From: Actinacidiphila sp. DG2A-62
GTDB lineage: Bacteria > Actinomycetota > Actinomycetes > Streptomycetales > Streptomycetaceae
Reading direction: 5' to 3'
Assembly (NCBI RefSeq): GCF_035825295.1
Contig: NZ_JAYMGI010000002.1
Location: 186,001-250,000 of the forward strand
Length of the DNA: 64,000 nucleotides
Shown here in pieces: positions 34,286 to 43,216 of the stretch. How positions within the stretch are numbered: position 1 is the first letter of the stretch; every line of letters begins with the position of its first letter. The notes below the pieces were generated by a model. It was not told the origin of the DNA. It ran no database searches and worked only from the letters and a program-made list of their open reading frames with translations. The position numbers and the translations under genes were made by a program.

Positions 34286-35599
34286 TCACCGCGCCTCCGT
34301 CCGGGCCGCCTCGCCGCGCACGGCGTCGAACGCCCGCTGCAGCACGGCCCGTTCGCGGTCGTCGGCGGCGCTGCCCCGGACGTGGGCGACGAAGTCCTCG
34401 GCGATCTCGCGGTCGCCGCGCCCGCGCAGCCGCTGCGCGTAGGTGGCGGTCCGGCCGACGCCGGCGTCCGCGGGGTCGAAGGCGAGGCTGAGGATGTGCG
34501 GGAAGCGCTTGGCGAGCGCCGCCATCGGCTCGTAGGGGCGGAACGGGTCGGTGAGCGTCGCCTCGATCCAGGACCCGGTGTGGCGGTCGAGCGCCGGGTC
34601 GCCCAGGAGGTCGTCCAGCGTGCCGCGCAGTCGCGCCAGCGGCCGGGGCACGGGGGTGTCGAGGCGTTCGGCGGCCACGCCGCCGTCCGCGCCGAGGGTG
34701 ACCAGCCACATGCTCTTGCGGTGGTGCTCCTCGGAGAACGAGTACGCCAGCGGGGAGCCGGAGTAGCGGACCCGGTCGCTGATGGTCTGGCAGCCGTGCA
34801 GGTGGCCGAGCGCGACGTAGTCGACGCCGTCGAAGAGCGCGGCGGGGACCGAGGCGACGCCGCCGACGGTGATGTCCCGCTCGCTGTCGCTGGGCGTGCC
34901 GCCGGTGACGAACGCGTGCGCGAGGACCACGCTGCGGGTGCCCGCGGGGCGGGTCGCGAGGTCGGCGCGGACGCGGTCCATCGCGGCGCCGAGCACGTAG
35001 GCGTGGTCGGCGCGCGGGCGTCCGTCGCGGGCGCGGGCGGGCGGGGAGTCGGCCGCCGCGGCGCCGGCGGTGTCCTCGCCGCCGGCGGGGCCGTGCGCCG
35101 CGGACGCGTCCGGCGCGCGCTCCCCGGCCGCGCGCTCCTCGCCCGCGGGCTCGTCGTCGGCGAACTCGTCCGCGGCGAACGCCTCGTGGGCCAGGGCCGG
35201 TTCGAGGTACGGCAGCCCGTAGACCGCCACGTCGCCGTGCTCGTCGGCGAGGACGACGGGCCGGTGGCAGGTGGCGGGGTCGGTGCGCAGGTGGATGCCG
35301 GCCCGGCCCATGAGCCCCGCGCCGACGCCGAGCCGGCGCGCGGAGTCGTGGTTCCCGGAGATCATCACGGTGGGCACGCCGAGTTCGGCGAGGCGGTGCA
35401 GGGTCTGGTCGAAGAGCTCGACGGCGGCCAGCGGCGGCACCGCGCGGTCGTAGACGTCGCCGGCCACGAGGACGGCGTCGACGCGCTCGCTGCCCGCGGT
35501 GGCGATCAGGTGGTCGAGGAACTCCCGTTGGGCGTCGAGCAGGTTCACCCGGTGGAAGGACCGCCCGAGATGCCAGTCCGAGGTGTGCAGGAAACGCAT
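34286..35599 (-). CDS. sbcD: SbcD, nuclease subunit of the SbcCD complex
   Basis: A 437-residue calcineurin-like phosphoesterase (Mre11 homologue). MRFLHTSDWHLGRSFHRVNL supplies the first metal ligands, then VAGDVYDRAVPP, ISGNHDSARRLG and, later, LGHLHGCQ. These are the five conserved phosphoesterase blocks. Mn2+-dependent nuclease partner of SbcC. A disordered acidic insert near residues 139-180 is unusual but sits in a known variable loop. First gene of the sbcDC pair. Confidence 0.95.
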   Translation of the reverse strand: MRFLHTSDWHLGRSFHRVNLLDAQREFLDHLIATAGSERVDAVLVAGDVYDRAVPPLAAVELFDQTLHRLAELGVPTVMISGNHDSARRLGVGAGLMGRAGIHLRTDPATCHRPVVLADEHGDVAVYGLPYLEPALAHEAFAADEFADDEPAGEERAAGERAPDASAAHGPAGGEDTAGAAAADSPPARARDGRPRADHAYVLGAAMDRVRADLATRPAGTRSVVLAHAFVTGGTPSDSERDITVGGVASVPAALFDGVDYVALGHLHGCQTISDRVRYSGSPLAYSFSEEHHRKSMWLVTLGADGGVAAERLDTPVPRPLARLRGTLDDLLGDPALDRHTGSWIEATLTDPFRPYEPMAALAKRFPHILSLAFDPADAGVGRTATYAQRLRGRGDREIAEDFVAHVRGSAADDRERAVLQRAFDAVRGEAARTEAR

Positions 35600-35701
35600 G
35601 ATCCCCGAAGACTAGCGTCTGGGCGCCGGCGGGGTGCGGCGACCCGGCGGGTCGGGGGCGGTCGCCGGCGTCGGCGGCCCGGCGCCGGAGTCCGCGCCCG
35701 G

Positions 35702-36343
35702 TCAGGCGTCCGCGCGGACGTCCACGAAGGCGCTGCCGCGGACCTCCGCTGAGGCCGCGCCGGAGGTGGCGTCGGCGAGCCAGGCGCGGAAGGCGGGCAC
35801 CTCGGCCTCGGGGACGCCGATGTGCAGGGTGACCGCAGCGCCGTAGCTGACGTCGCGGACGGTGTGTCCCGCGCCCCGCAGGTCGTTCTCGAGGCGGCCC
35901 GCGGTGGCGTGGTCGGCGGTGACGTCGAGCAGCGCGAGCCGGCGCCGCTCCAGTGTGCCGACGGCGTCGAGCGCGGCGGACACCGCGCCGCCGTAGGCCC
36001 GCGCGAGGCCGCCCGCGCCGAGCTGGACCCCGCCGTAGTAGCGGGTGACGACCGCGACGGTGTCGCGCACCTCCCGGCCGAGCAGCACCTGGAGCATCGG
36101 GGTGCCCGCGGTGCCGCCGGGCTCGCCGTCGTCGGAGGCGCGGTGCAGCCGACCCTCGGGCCCGATGACGTAGGCGAAGCAGTTGTGGGTGGCTCCCGGG
36201 TGCTGCTTGCGGACGGCGCGGACGAAGTCCTGCGCGGCCTCCTCGCCGTCCACCGGGGCCACCGCGCACAGGAAGCGGGAGCGCTTGATCTCGCTCTCGT
36301 GCAGGCCGGCGCGGGCCACGGTCAGATATCGGTCGACAACCAC
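35702..36343 (-). CDS. YigZ/IMPACT-family protein
   Basis: A 213-residue protein with the UPF0029 signature: KRSRFLCAVAPV at the start, HPGATHNCFAYVIG and the glycine-rich DDGEPGGTAGTPMLQVL, then VTRYYGGVQLGAGGLARAYG. The family is related to IMPACT and is thought to regulate translation; the exact bacterial role is unresolved. The second domain is the EF-G-like fold. Single gene. Confidence 0.9.
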   Translation of the reverse strand: MVVDRYLTVARAGLHESEIKRSRFLCAVAPVDGEEAAQDFVRAVRKQHPGATHNCFAYVIGPEGRLHRASDDGEPGGTAGTPMLQVLLGREVRDTVAVVTRYYGGVQLGAGGLARAYGGAVSAALDAVGTLERRRLALLDVTADHATAGRLENDLRGAGHTVRDVSYGAAVTLHIGVPEAEVPAFRAWLADATSGAASAEVRGSAFVDVRADA

Positions 36344-36441
36344 CCGTTCAGCCTAGTGCCGGGGGAATCCCGCGGCTCGGTCGGGCGTTCGACCAGGCAG
36401 GACGGGAAGCGCGGGAGCGCTGCGGGCGGCTGGAGGGCATC

Positions 36442-36849
36442 GTGTACGGCGACAAGGCGACAGTGCGGAAGATCCTGCGGGACAGCGGCGACACCTGGGC
36501 CGTGGTGGGCCTGTCGGGGAACACCTCGCGGGCCGCCTACGGGGTGGCGGCGGTGCTCCAGCGGTTCGGCAAGCAAATCGTGCCGGTGCACCCCAAGGCC
36601 GAGACGGTGCACGGCGAGCAGGGGTACGCATCACTGGCCGAGATCCCCTTCCCGGTGGACGTGGTGGACGTGTTCGTCAACTCCGCGCTGGCCGGGCAGG
36701 TCGCGGACGAGGCGGTGGCAGCCGGGGCGTCGGCGGTGTGGTTCCAGCTCGGGGTGGTGGACGAGGACGCGTACGAGCGCACCCGGGCGGCGGGCCTGGA
36801 GATGGTCATGGACAAGTGCCCGGCGATCGAGATACCCCGGCTGGACTGA
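36442..36849 (+). CDS. CoA-binding domain protein (YccU-like)
   Basis: A 135-residue Rossmann-fold protein: AVVGLSGNTSRAAYGVAAVL is the nucleotide-binding start, VPVHPKAETVHGEQGYASLA and PVDVVDVFVNSALAG follow, and ASAVWFQLGVVDEDAYE is typical of the YccU group of acyl-CoA-synthetase-like CoA-binding domains. Likely binds CoA; metabolic role not known. GTG 36442 is the start by fit to the family. Confidence 0.88.
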   Translation: MYGDKATVRKILRDSGDTWAVVGLSGNTSRAAYGVAAVLQRFGKQIVPVHPKAETVHGEQGYASLAEIPFPVDVVDVFVNSALAGQVADEAVAAGASAVWFQLGVVDEDAYERTRAAGLEMVMDKCPAIEIPRLD

Positions 36850-36918
36850 CCTGTCCGGACCGACCCGGGCCGCAGGCACGGCCGCGGCTGGCGCTGCGGC
36901 TCGGGCTGGGGCTTGGGC

Positions 36919-37455
36919 TCAGACGGCGACGCCGAGGCCGTCGAGGACGACCGCGCCGGGCAGGTCCCCGATCGTCTTGCCGGGGACGATGAGCTTGCCG
37001 CGCCGCGCGCCGCTGCCGATCACCACGTACGGGACGTCGACGACCGCCCGGTCGACCAGCAGCGGCCACTGCGGCGGGAGGCCGACGGGGGTGATGCCGC
37101 CGTACTCCATGCCCGTCTCGCCGACGGCGGTGTCCATCGCGGCGAAGGACGCCTTGCGCACGCCCAGGTGCCGGCGGACCACGCCGTTGACGTCGACGCG
37201 GGTCGTGGAGAGGACGACGCAGGCGGCGTAGGAGACCTCGCCGGCGCGCTTGCCCGCCACCACCACGCAGTTGGCGGAGGTCTCCAGCAGCGCGGGGCCG
37301 CAGGCCTCGACGAAGGCGGCGGTGTCGGCCTTGGCCGGGTCGGTGTCGACGTGGATCATCACGTCGGTGACGGCAGCGGCGACCGGCGGCGGCAGCAGGT
37401 CGAGGCGTTCGGTGGCCGGTGCCGCGTCGTCGAAGGAGCCGATGGGTGCGCGCAT
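36919..37455 (-). CDS. YbaK-family aminoacyl-tRNA deacylase-like protein
   Basis: A 178-residue single-domain YbaK/ProX-type protein. Conserved stretches include AACVVLSTTRVDVNGVVRRH, SFAAMDTAVGETGMEYGGIT (the conserved GGITP loop) and IGSGARRGKLIVPGK. Enzymes of the group hydrolyse mischarged tRNA, such as Ala- or Cys-tRNA(Pro). The partner specificity cannot be told. Standalone gene. Confidence 0.85.
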   Translation of the reverse strand: MRAPIGSFDDAAPATERLDLLPPPVAAAVTDVMIHVDTDPAKADTAAFVEACGPALLETSANCVVVAGKRAGEVSYAACVVLSTTRVDVNGVVRRHLGVRKASFAAMDTAVGETGMEYGGITPVGLPPQWPLLVDRAVVDVPYVVIGSGARRGKLIVPGKTIGDLPGAVVLDGLGVAV

Positions 37456-37506
37456 ACGCGGGAACCTAGCAAACGGCTCCGGGGCGGTGGCGCGGGGCCG
37501 TTCGGG

Positions 37507-38286
37507 TCAGGTGCGGGCCCGCTGTCCCAGCTCGTTCACGTCGAGGAGGTCGAGGAGTTGCCGGGGGGTGAGGTCCTCGGGCAGAGGTGCGGGAGCGGGG
37601 GCGGTCAGCGGCGGCTGCCAGCCGTCGACGGGGTCCCAGCGGCGGACGACCTTGGCGGGGGCGCCGGCCACCACGCAGTGGTCGGGGACCTCGCCGCGGA
37701 CCACCGAGCCGGCCGCGACGACGACACCGCGGCCGATCCGGGTGCCGGGCAGGACCACGCTGTTGACGCCGAGCCAGCTGCCGTAGCCGATCTCGACGGG
37801 CTCGGCGCTGGGCCACTGCTCCCCGACCGGCCGGTCCGGGTCGTGATAGGCGTGATTGGTGCTGGTCACATAGACGTTGGGGGCGCAGAAGACCTTGTCG
37901 GCGATGACGATGGGGGCCAGCGCCACCACATGGCTGTCCCGGCCGATGACGACGCCGTCGCCGATGGAGACGATCGGTCGGGGGCCGTAGTCGACCTCGG
38001 CGGGGTCGGCGGGCAGCAGCCCGACGGTGAGGGTGACCTGTTCGCCGATCATGCAGTGCTCGCCGAGGCTGATCCAGTGCTCGCCGAAGACGGTGCCCTG
38101 GGGGAAGGCGAGCCGGGTGCCGGGACCGAGGGCCCGGAACCGGTAGGGGCCCGGCCGCTGCGCGGTGACCGCTCCGGCCTCCCGCACCCAGCTTCGGCCG
38201 CGGTGGACCAGCCGGGACAGGGCGCGGCGGCGCCAGGCCGCGGCGCGGGCCGTCGCAGAAAAGAACACGTTCTCGTTCTGGGGCAC
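37507..38286 (-). CDS. Left-handed beta-helix acyltransferase
   Basis: A 259-residue protein with hexapeptide repeats (IGDGVVIGRDSHVVALAPIV, IGYGSWLGVNSVVLPGTRIG, GRGVVVAAGSVVRGEV) and the acceptor loop VTSTNHAYHDPDRPV, as in CysE/NodL/WbbJ O-acetyltransferases. GTG 38286 gives the natural N terminus (VPQNENVFFSA); the longer frame is Pro/Arg-rich. It acetylates a sugar or amino acid of unknown identity. Divergent from the gamma-carbonic-anhydrase-like gene. Confidence 0.85.
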   Translation of the reverse strand: MPQNENVFFSATARAAAWRRRALSRLVHRGRSWVREAGAVTAQRPGPYRFRALGPGTRLAFPQGTVFGEHWISLGEHCMIGEQVTLTVGLLPADPAEVDYGPRPIVSIGDGVVIGRDSHVVALAPIVIADKVFCAPNVYVTSTNHAYHDPDRPVGEQWPSAEPVEIGYGSWLGVNSVVLPGTRIGRGVVVAAGSVVRGEVPDHCVVAGAPAKVVRRWDPVDGWQPPLTAPAPAPLPEDLTPRQLLDLLDVNELGQRART

Positions 38287-38428
38287 GGTGCCACCGTATA
38301 CGGTGCGGTACGGCGGCGGCGGGCGGGTGTGCGGCCGTCCGCGGGAAGGGATGGGTTCGGGCGGGCGGCTACGGCGGACGGCCGCGGCGGCGCGGGGAAT
38401 GAGGGAAATGAGGGAGAGGACGGGGTCG

Positions 38429-39061
38429 ATGGCGGACGAGGCGGGCCGGGCCGGCACGGCGGACGGAGCGGGCGCTGCGACCGCGGCCGCGGCTCACGGG
38501 AGCGGCGGTGCGGGCGGGGCCCTGGTCGCCTCGGTGGCCGGGCGCAGTCCGGTGGTGGACCCGGCGGCGTACACCGCGCCGACGTCGGTGGTGCTCGGCG
38601 ACGTGGAGCTCGCGGCGGGGGCCAGCGTCTGGTACCACGCCGTGCTGCGCGGGGACTGCGAGTCCATCCGGATAGGCGCCGGCTCGAACGTCCAGGACAA
38701 CTGCACGGTGCACGCGGACCCGGGGTTCCCCGCGGTGGTCGGGGCCGGGGTGACGGTGGGGCACAACGCGGTGCTGCACGGCTGCGTGGTCGAGGACGAC
38801 GTGCTGGTCGGGATGGGCGCGACGGTGCTGAACGGCGCGCGGATCGGCGCGGGTTCGCTCGTGGCCGCGGCGGCGCTGGTGACGGCGGGCACGCGGGTTC
38901 CGCCGGGGTCGCTGGTGGCCGGGGTGCCGGCGAAGGTGGTCAGGCAGCTGTCGCAGGAGGAGCAGGCGGGGCTGCGGCTGAACGCCGAGCACTATGTGGC
39001 GCTGGCAGCGCGGCACCGGGAGGCGCTGGGCCCGGGGGCGTCGACGGACGCGGGGGCGTAG
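38429..39061 (+). CDS. Gamma-carbonic-anhydrase-like hexapeptide protein
   Basis: A 210-residue protein: an Ala/Gly-rich N terminus of 30 residues, then a left-handed beta-helix (VVLGDVELAAGASVWYHAVL, IGAGSNVQDNCTVHADPG, GVTVGHNAVLHGCVVEDDVL, VGMGATVLNGARIG). Metal-ligand histidines appear in TVHADPG, TVGHNAVLHG. Family members are carbonic anhydrases or CaiE/PaaY-like accessory proteins. ATG 38429 chosen for the GGAGAGGA site upstream; ATG 38408 is also in frame. Confidence 0.85.
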   Translation: MADEAGRAGTADGAGAATAAAAHGSGGAGGALVASVAGRSPVVDPAAYTAPTSVVLGDVELAAGASVWYHAVLRGDCESIRIGAGSNVQDNCTVHADPGFPAVVGAGVTVGHNAVLHGCVVEDDVLVGMGATVLNGARIGAGSLVAAAALVTAGTRVPPGSLVAGVPAKVVRQLSQEEQAGLRLNAEHYVALAARHREALGPGASTDAGA

Positions 39062-39092
39062 AGGTCGTGTGCGGAAAGGTCGCGCCGGTGCG

Positions 39093-39749
39093 TCACTCGG
39101 CGGTGGCGGCGGTGGCGACCTCGCGTTCGGCTTCGGCCTCCGCCGCTGCCTCCGCCTTGGCGGCGCGGCGGCGGACCCAGAGCATCGACCCGATGCCGAA
39201 GAGGACCGCGATGCCGAGGCCGACGTAGCCGAAGCGCTCCAGCCAGGGTTCGGCGACCTTGCCGACGGTGTAGATGATGGCGGTGATGCCGCCGGCCCAG
39301 ACGATGCCGCCGAGCGCGTTGGCGATGAGGAACTTCGGGTACGGCATCTTGAGCACGCCGGCCAGCGGGCCGGCGAAGATGCGCAGCAGCGCCACGAAGC
39401 GGCCGAAGAACACCGCCCACATGCCCCAGCGCTGGAAGGAGCGTTCGGCGGTGGCGATGTGCCCTGGTGAGAAGTGCTTGGGGAATCTGCGGCCGAGCCG
39501 GTCCAGCAGCGGCTGGCCGCCCTTGTGCCCGATGGAGTAGCCGATGGAGTCGCCGGCGACCGCGCCGACGATGGCGCTTGCGCCGACCAGCCAGGGGTTG
39601 ACGTGGCCCTGCGAGGAGAGCAGCGCCGCGGTCATCAGCACGATCTCGCCGGGGAGCGGGATGCCCAGGCTCTCCACGCCGACCACCAGTCCGACCATCA
39701 GGTAGACGGCGACCGGTGGAATGCCGTCGAGCCAGTCCTGGACGTGCAC
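39093..39749 (-). CDS. DedA-family membrane protein
   Basis: A 218-residue membrane protein with about five hydrophobic segments and DedA hallmarks: GLVVGVESLGIPLPGEIVLM, the conserved GDSIGYSIGHKGG, the FFGRFVALLRIFAGPLAG re-entrant region and the Glu/Ala-rich tail. DedA proteins are undecaprenyl-phosphate/phospholipid flippases needed for envelope homeostasis. GTG start. Followed by short tandem repeats downstream of the convergent neighbour. Confidence 0.92.
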   Translation of the reverse strand: MHVQDWLDGIPPVAVYLMVGLVVGVESLGIPLPGEIVLMTAALLSSQGHVNPWLVGASAIVGAVAGDSIGYSIGHKGGQPLLDRLGRRFPKHFSPGHIATAERSFQRWGMWAVFFGRFVALLRIFAGPLAGVLKMPYPKFLIANALGGIVWAGGITAIIYTVGKVAEPWLERFGYVGLGIAVLFGIGSMLWVRRRAAKAEAAAEAEAEREVATAATAE

Positions 39750-39870
39750 TGCCGGGCCCTCCCCGCGACGATGGCGTAAAGCGCGGGCAAAGACCGCGCA
39801 CAGGGGAAGGGTAACCGAACTTCCGGGCGAACCCCGCCGGTCAGCGGCCGGTCACCGCCGGTCGGCACGG

Positions 39871-39909
39871 ATCGGCAGCGCTCGGCAGCGCTCGGCAGCG
39901 CTCGGCAGG
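39871..39909. repeat. Four tandem copies of a 10-bp unit
   Basis: The decamer (a/c)TCGGCAGCG repeats four times (39871-39909), the last copy ending AGGG. It lies in the 239-bp gap between the DedA and thioesterase genes, which is otherwise rich in CGGTCGCC variants. No gene is seen there. Confidence 0.8.
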
Positions 39910-39988
39910 GATCGTCGCGGGTCGGCGGCGGTCGCCCGGAGGCGGTCCGGCGGTCACGCGGAGGTCGCCCGGAGTCGGTCGCCCGGTG

Positions 39989-40441
39989 TCAGTCGTGGGG
40001 GCGCAGCGTCCACACGATGGTCATGTGCGAGGTCTCGGCGCCGTCCTCGCGGCGTACGGACACCTCGACCGGGAACTCCGGCCGCAGCCCCCGGTCCAGC
40101 TCCGCGACGACGTCGGCGATCGGCCGGCCCAGTTCGGCGACCGCCGTCAGCGGGCCGCGCGCGAGCTTGGTCCAGGCGACCTCGCAGCGCACCGGCAGCG
40201 GCACCGCGCGCGCCATCTGGTCGCCGAAGGCGCCGACCACCACGGCGCCGCTGGCCGACTCGGCGAGGGTGAACATCGCGCCGGCGTGCGGGCCGCCCAC
40301 GTGGTTCTGGTACTCCGGCCGGTCGGGCATGGCCAGCACCGCGCGCTCCGGCGTGGTCTCCAGGTACTCCAGTCGCAGGGTGCGAACCATGGGCACGGTG
40401 GCCGTCAGCAGCTCGCCTATCGATGGCTTCGTCTCGGACAT
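39989..40441 (-). CDS. Hotdog-fold protein (DUF4442, PaaI-type thioesterase)
   Basis: A 150-residue single hotdog domain. The segment YQNHVGGPHAGAMFTLAES carries the PaaI-like HVGGPHAGAMFTLAE substrate pocket, and VRCEVAWTKLARGPLTAVA follows. It probably hydrolyses an acyl-CoA. Two overlapping possibilities are a housekeeping thioesterase or a DUF4442 protein; specific substrate unknown. Confidence 0.85.
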   Translation of the reverse strand: MSETKPSIGELLTATVPMVRTLRLEYLETTPERAVLAMPDRPEYQNHVGGPHAGAMFTLAESASGAVVVGAFGDQMARAVPLPVRCEVAWTKLARGPLTAVAELGRPIADVVAELDRGLRPEFPVEVSVRREDGAETSHMTIVWTLRPHD

Positions 40442-40513
40442 GCCGGGATGTTACCAATGGGTAGGCAGATCCGGCGTGGAACCGCCGGTGCCGCTCCCCT
40501 AGTGTTGCCAGCC

Positions 40514-41743
40514 ATGTGGCCAGGAGAACAGTCCGGGGGACAGCAGCAGCCACAGGGCTCGCCCACTCCCCCTCAGCAACCGCCCGGCGGCTACGGCACG
40601 CCGAACCCGTACGCGAAGCCCGCGCAACAGCCCCCGCAGCAGCCCCAGTACGGCTACCCGCAGCCGCCCGCCGGCCCGCCCGCGCCGCCGCAGGGCCCGC
40701 CGTCCCCCGCGCAGGGCGCGCCCGGAACGCCCGGCTACGGCCAGCCCGCTCAGCCGGCCTACGCCGCGCCGACCCAGCCGTACGGCACACCCGGCGCGTC
40801 CCCGTACCCGCAGTCCGGCTACCCGACGCCGTCACCGGGCTACCCCACCCCGCAGCAGTGGGGCCCGCCGGTGCCCGGCGGCGGCCCCGACGGGCAGCCG
40901 CCGAACAAGCGCAACACCACCACCATCGCCGTCGCGGTCACCGCGGCCCTCGCGGTCGTGGCCGCCGTCGTGGTCGGCGCGGTCTACCTCACCGGGGACA
41001 AGAAGAAGGACGCGCAGGACGACCCGACCCCCACCCCGACCGCGACCCTGCCCACGACGCCGACCCCGACGCCGACGACCGCGCCCCCCGCGACCACCGC
41101 CGCGCCCGGCGTCTCCGGCGGCTCGGACGACTCGCCGCGCGGCGCGCCGGTGGACATCAAGCCCGTCGTGCCCGGCTGGCGGGTGGTCGAGCGCGACCAG
41201 CGCAACGTCCTGTTCGACGTCCCCTCCAGCTGGAGCGTCGACACGCAGGGCATGACCATCGGCTTCGACGACGGCAAGGGCAACCCGGCGGTCGCGATGA
41301 GCGCCCCCGCCTACTACAAGCACGACTGGTGCAAGTCCGCGAACGGCACCGCCGACCGCGCGGTGGTCGGCACCAAGGGCGCCAACGGCGCGTCCAGCGT
41401 GCGCAACGCGGCCGAGGTGCAGGCCGAGTCGTGGGCGTACTGGGCGTACCAGGTCAACGGCAAGGGCACCTTCTCCAAGGCGCAGAACAGCAAGGCGTTC
41501 CACAACTCGTACGGCATCAACGGCTGGCAGGCCGAGGCCACCGCCTCCCACCTGCCCCTCGCCAACAAGTGCTCCAGCCCCGGCGGCAAGGCCTGGACGG
41601 TGGCCTGGCTCGACCCGACGCAGAGCGACCCGTCGAAGAAGCTGGTGGTCTGGGTGCTCTACGCCGACCAGGGCGTCTCCGACCAGCTCGCCCAGTCGAC
41701 CATCGACAAGATCAAGAGCACCATCCGGCTGATCAAGAAGTGA
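40514..41743 (+). CDS. Single-pass membrane protein with Pro/Gln-rich cytoplasmic tail
   Basis: A 409-residue protein. Residues 1-130 are low-complexity PQ/PG/Y repeats (QQPPQQPQYGYPQPPAGPPA). A single membrane helix (TTTIAVAVTAALAVVAAVVV, about 136-157) is followed by a KKKD stop and a Thr/Pro linker. The extracellular domain of about 190 residues contains an N-terminal beta part (WRVVERDQRNVLFDVPSSWS) and four cysteines. This is a recurrent Streptomyces architecture (PQG-tail plus TM plus sensor-like domain) of unknown function. Not in an operon. Confidence 0.75.
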   Translation: MWPGEQSGGQQQPQGSPTPPQQPPGGYGTPNPYAKPAQQPPQQPQYGYPQPPAGPPAPPQGPPSPAQGAPGTPGYGQPAQPAYAAPTQPYGTPGASPYPQSGYPTPSPGYPTPQQWGPPVPGGGPDGQPPNKRNTTTIAVAVTAALAVVAAVVVGAVYLTGDKKKDAQDDPTPTPTATLPTTPTPTPTTAPPATTAAPGVSGGSDDSPRGAPVDIKPVVPGWRVVERDQRNVLFDVPSSWSVDTQGMTIGFDDGKGNPAVAMSAPAYYKHDWCKSANGTADRAVVGTKGANGASSVRNAAEVQAESWAYWAYQVNGKGTFSKAQNSKAFHNSYGINGWQAEATASHLPLANKCSSPGGKAWTVAWLDPTQSDPSKKLVVWVLYADQGVSDQLAQSTIDKIKSTIRLIKK

Positions 41744-41828
41744 GCGCCGGGCGGCCGGCCGCGTGCGGGCCGCCCCGCTCGCCGAAATCGCCTTGCGGCC
41801 GGGGCGCGCGCTCGGCGACAGTCTCCCG

Positions 41829-43216
41829 ATGACCAGCGACGACATGACGCCCGCCGGCCGGCGCGGGGCCGAGGGGGCGCGGCCGGTCCGCCTGTCGCGT
41901 CCGCGCCGGACGCCGCGCCTGCCGCGCCCGCCGCGCCCTCCGCAGTGGGCGAACCGCAATTTCCGGCTGCTGGTGTCGGCGTCGTTCATCAGCGGCCTCG
42001 GCAACTCCGGCGCCACCATCGCCGCCGCCTACGCGGTCATCGGGCCGGCGGCGGTGCCACCGACGTCGGCGTGGTGGCCGCCGCCCGCACGCTGGCCATG
42101 GTGGTGTTCCTGCTGGTCGGCGGCGCGGTCGCGGACCGGCTGCCGCGCCAGCACGTCATGGTCGCCGCCAACCTCCTCAACGCGGTGTCGCAGGGCCTGT
42201 TCGCGCTGCTGGTGCTGGCCGGGCGGCCGCTGCTGTGGCAGATGGCGGTGCTCACCGCGGTGGGCGGCGCGGCGCAGGCGTTCTTCTCCCCCGCCGCCCA
42301 GGGCATGGTGCTCTCCATCGTCGAGCCGTCGCACGCCGGCAAGGCGTTCTCGGTGTACCGGCTCGGCACCAACGGCGCGAACATCGCCGGCGCGGCCCTG
42401 GGCGGGGCGCTCGTCGCCGCGTTCGGCGCCGGCTGGGTGCTGGCCGTCGACGCGGCGGGCTTCCTGGTCTCCGCGGCGCTGCGCGGCCGGATATCGTCCC
42501 GCCTCGCGGCGCGGCCCGCGGAGCCCTCCGGCCTGCTGCGCGAACTGCGCGAGGGCTGGCGGGAGTTCGCGTCGCGCTCCTGGCTGTGGGGCATCGTGGT
42601 GCAGTTCGGCGTGGTCAACGCGATGACCGGGGCGGCCGAGCAGGTCTACGGGCCGCTGGTGGCCCGCGACCATCTGGGCGGCGCGGGACCGTGGGGCGTG
42701 GCGATGGCGGCCAGCGGGATCGGCACCGTGATCGGCGGGCTGCTGATGCTGCGCTGGAAGCCGCGGCGGATCCTGCTCGTGGGCACGCTCGGGGTGTTCC
42801 CGCTGGCGCTGCCGCTGGCGGCGCTCGCCCTCGCGCTGCCGCTGTGGGCGCTGGCGCCCTCGATGTTCGCCGCGGGTGTGGCGATCGAGGTGTTCGCGGT
42901 CGGCTGGATGCTCGCCCTGGCCCAGGAGATCCCCGAGGAGATGATGTCGCGGGTGTCGGCGTACGACTGGCTGGGCTCGATCGCGATCATGCCGCTCGGG
43001 CTCGCGCTGGCCGGGCCGGCCGCGGCGGCATTCGGGCGCACCCGCTCGCTGTGGGGGGCGGCGGCGCTGGTGGTGGTGCTGACCACCGCGGTGCTGCTGC
43101 TGCCGGAGGTGCGCCGGCTGGAACGGGCCGGGGCGTCCACCCCGGTCGCGGCCGGTCAGCCGACGGTGAAGGCGCCCTCCGGCGGCTCGGGCGAGGGCGT
43201 GGCCGAGGCGTCGTAG
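41829..43216 (+). pseudogene. MFS transporter, frame broken near the first helices
   Basis: ATG 41829 opens WANRNFRLLVSASFISGLGN, the usual first MFS helix, and continues to AAYAVIG. Near 42045 the frame must shift by one missing base to continue GGATDVGVVAAARTLAMVVF and the rest of a 12-helix antiporter of the macrolide-efflux type (YDWLGSIAIMPLGLALAGP near the end). Repaired length about 463 residues. Either an assembly indel or a broken pump. The end overlaps the convergent gene by 61 bp. Confidence 0.8.

Noticed and set aside
39871..39909. CRISPR-like array
   Set aside because: Units are 10 bp and abut directly with no spacers, and no cas gene is near.
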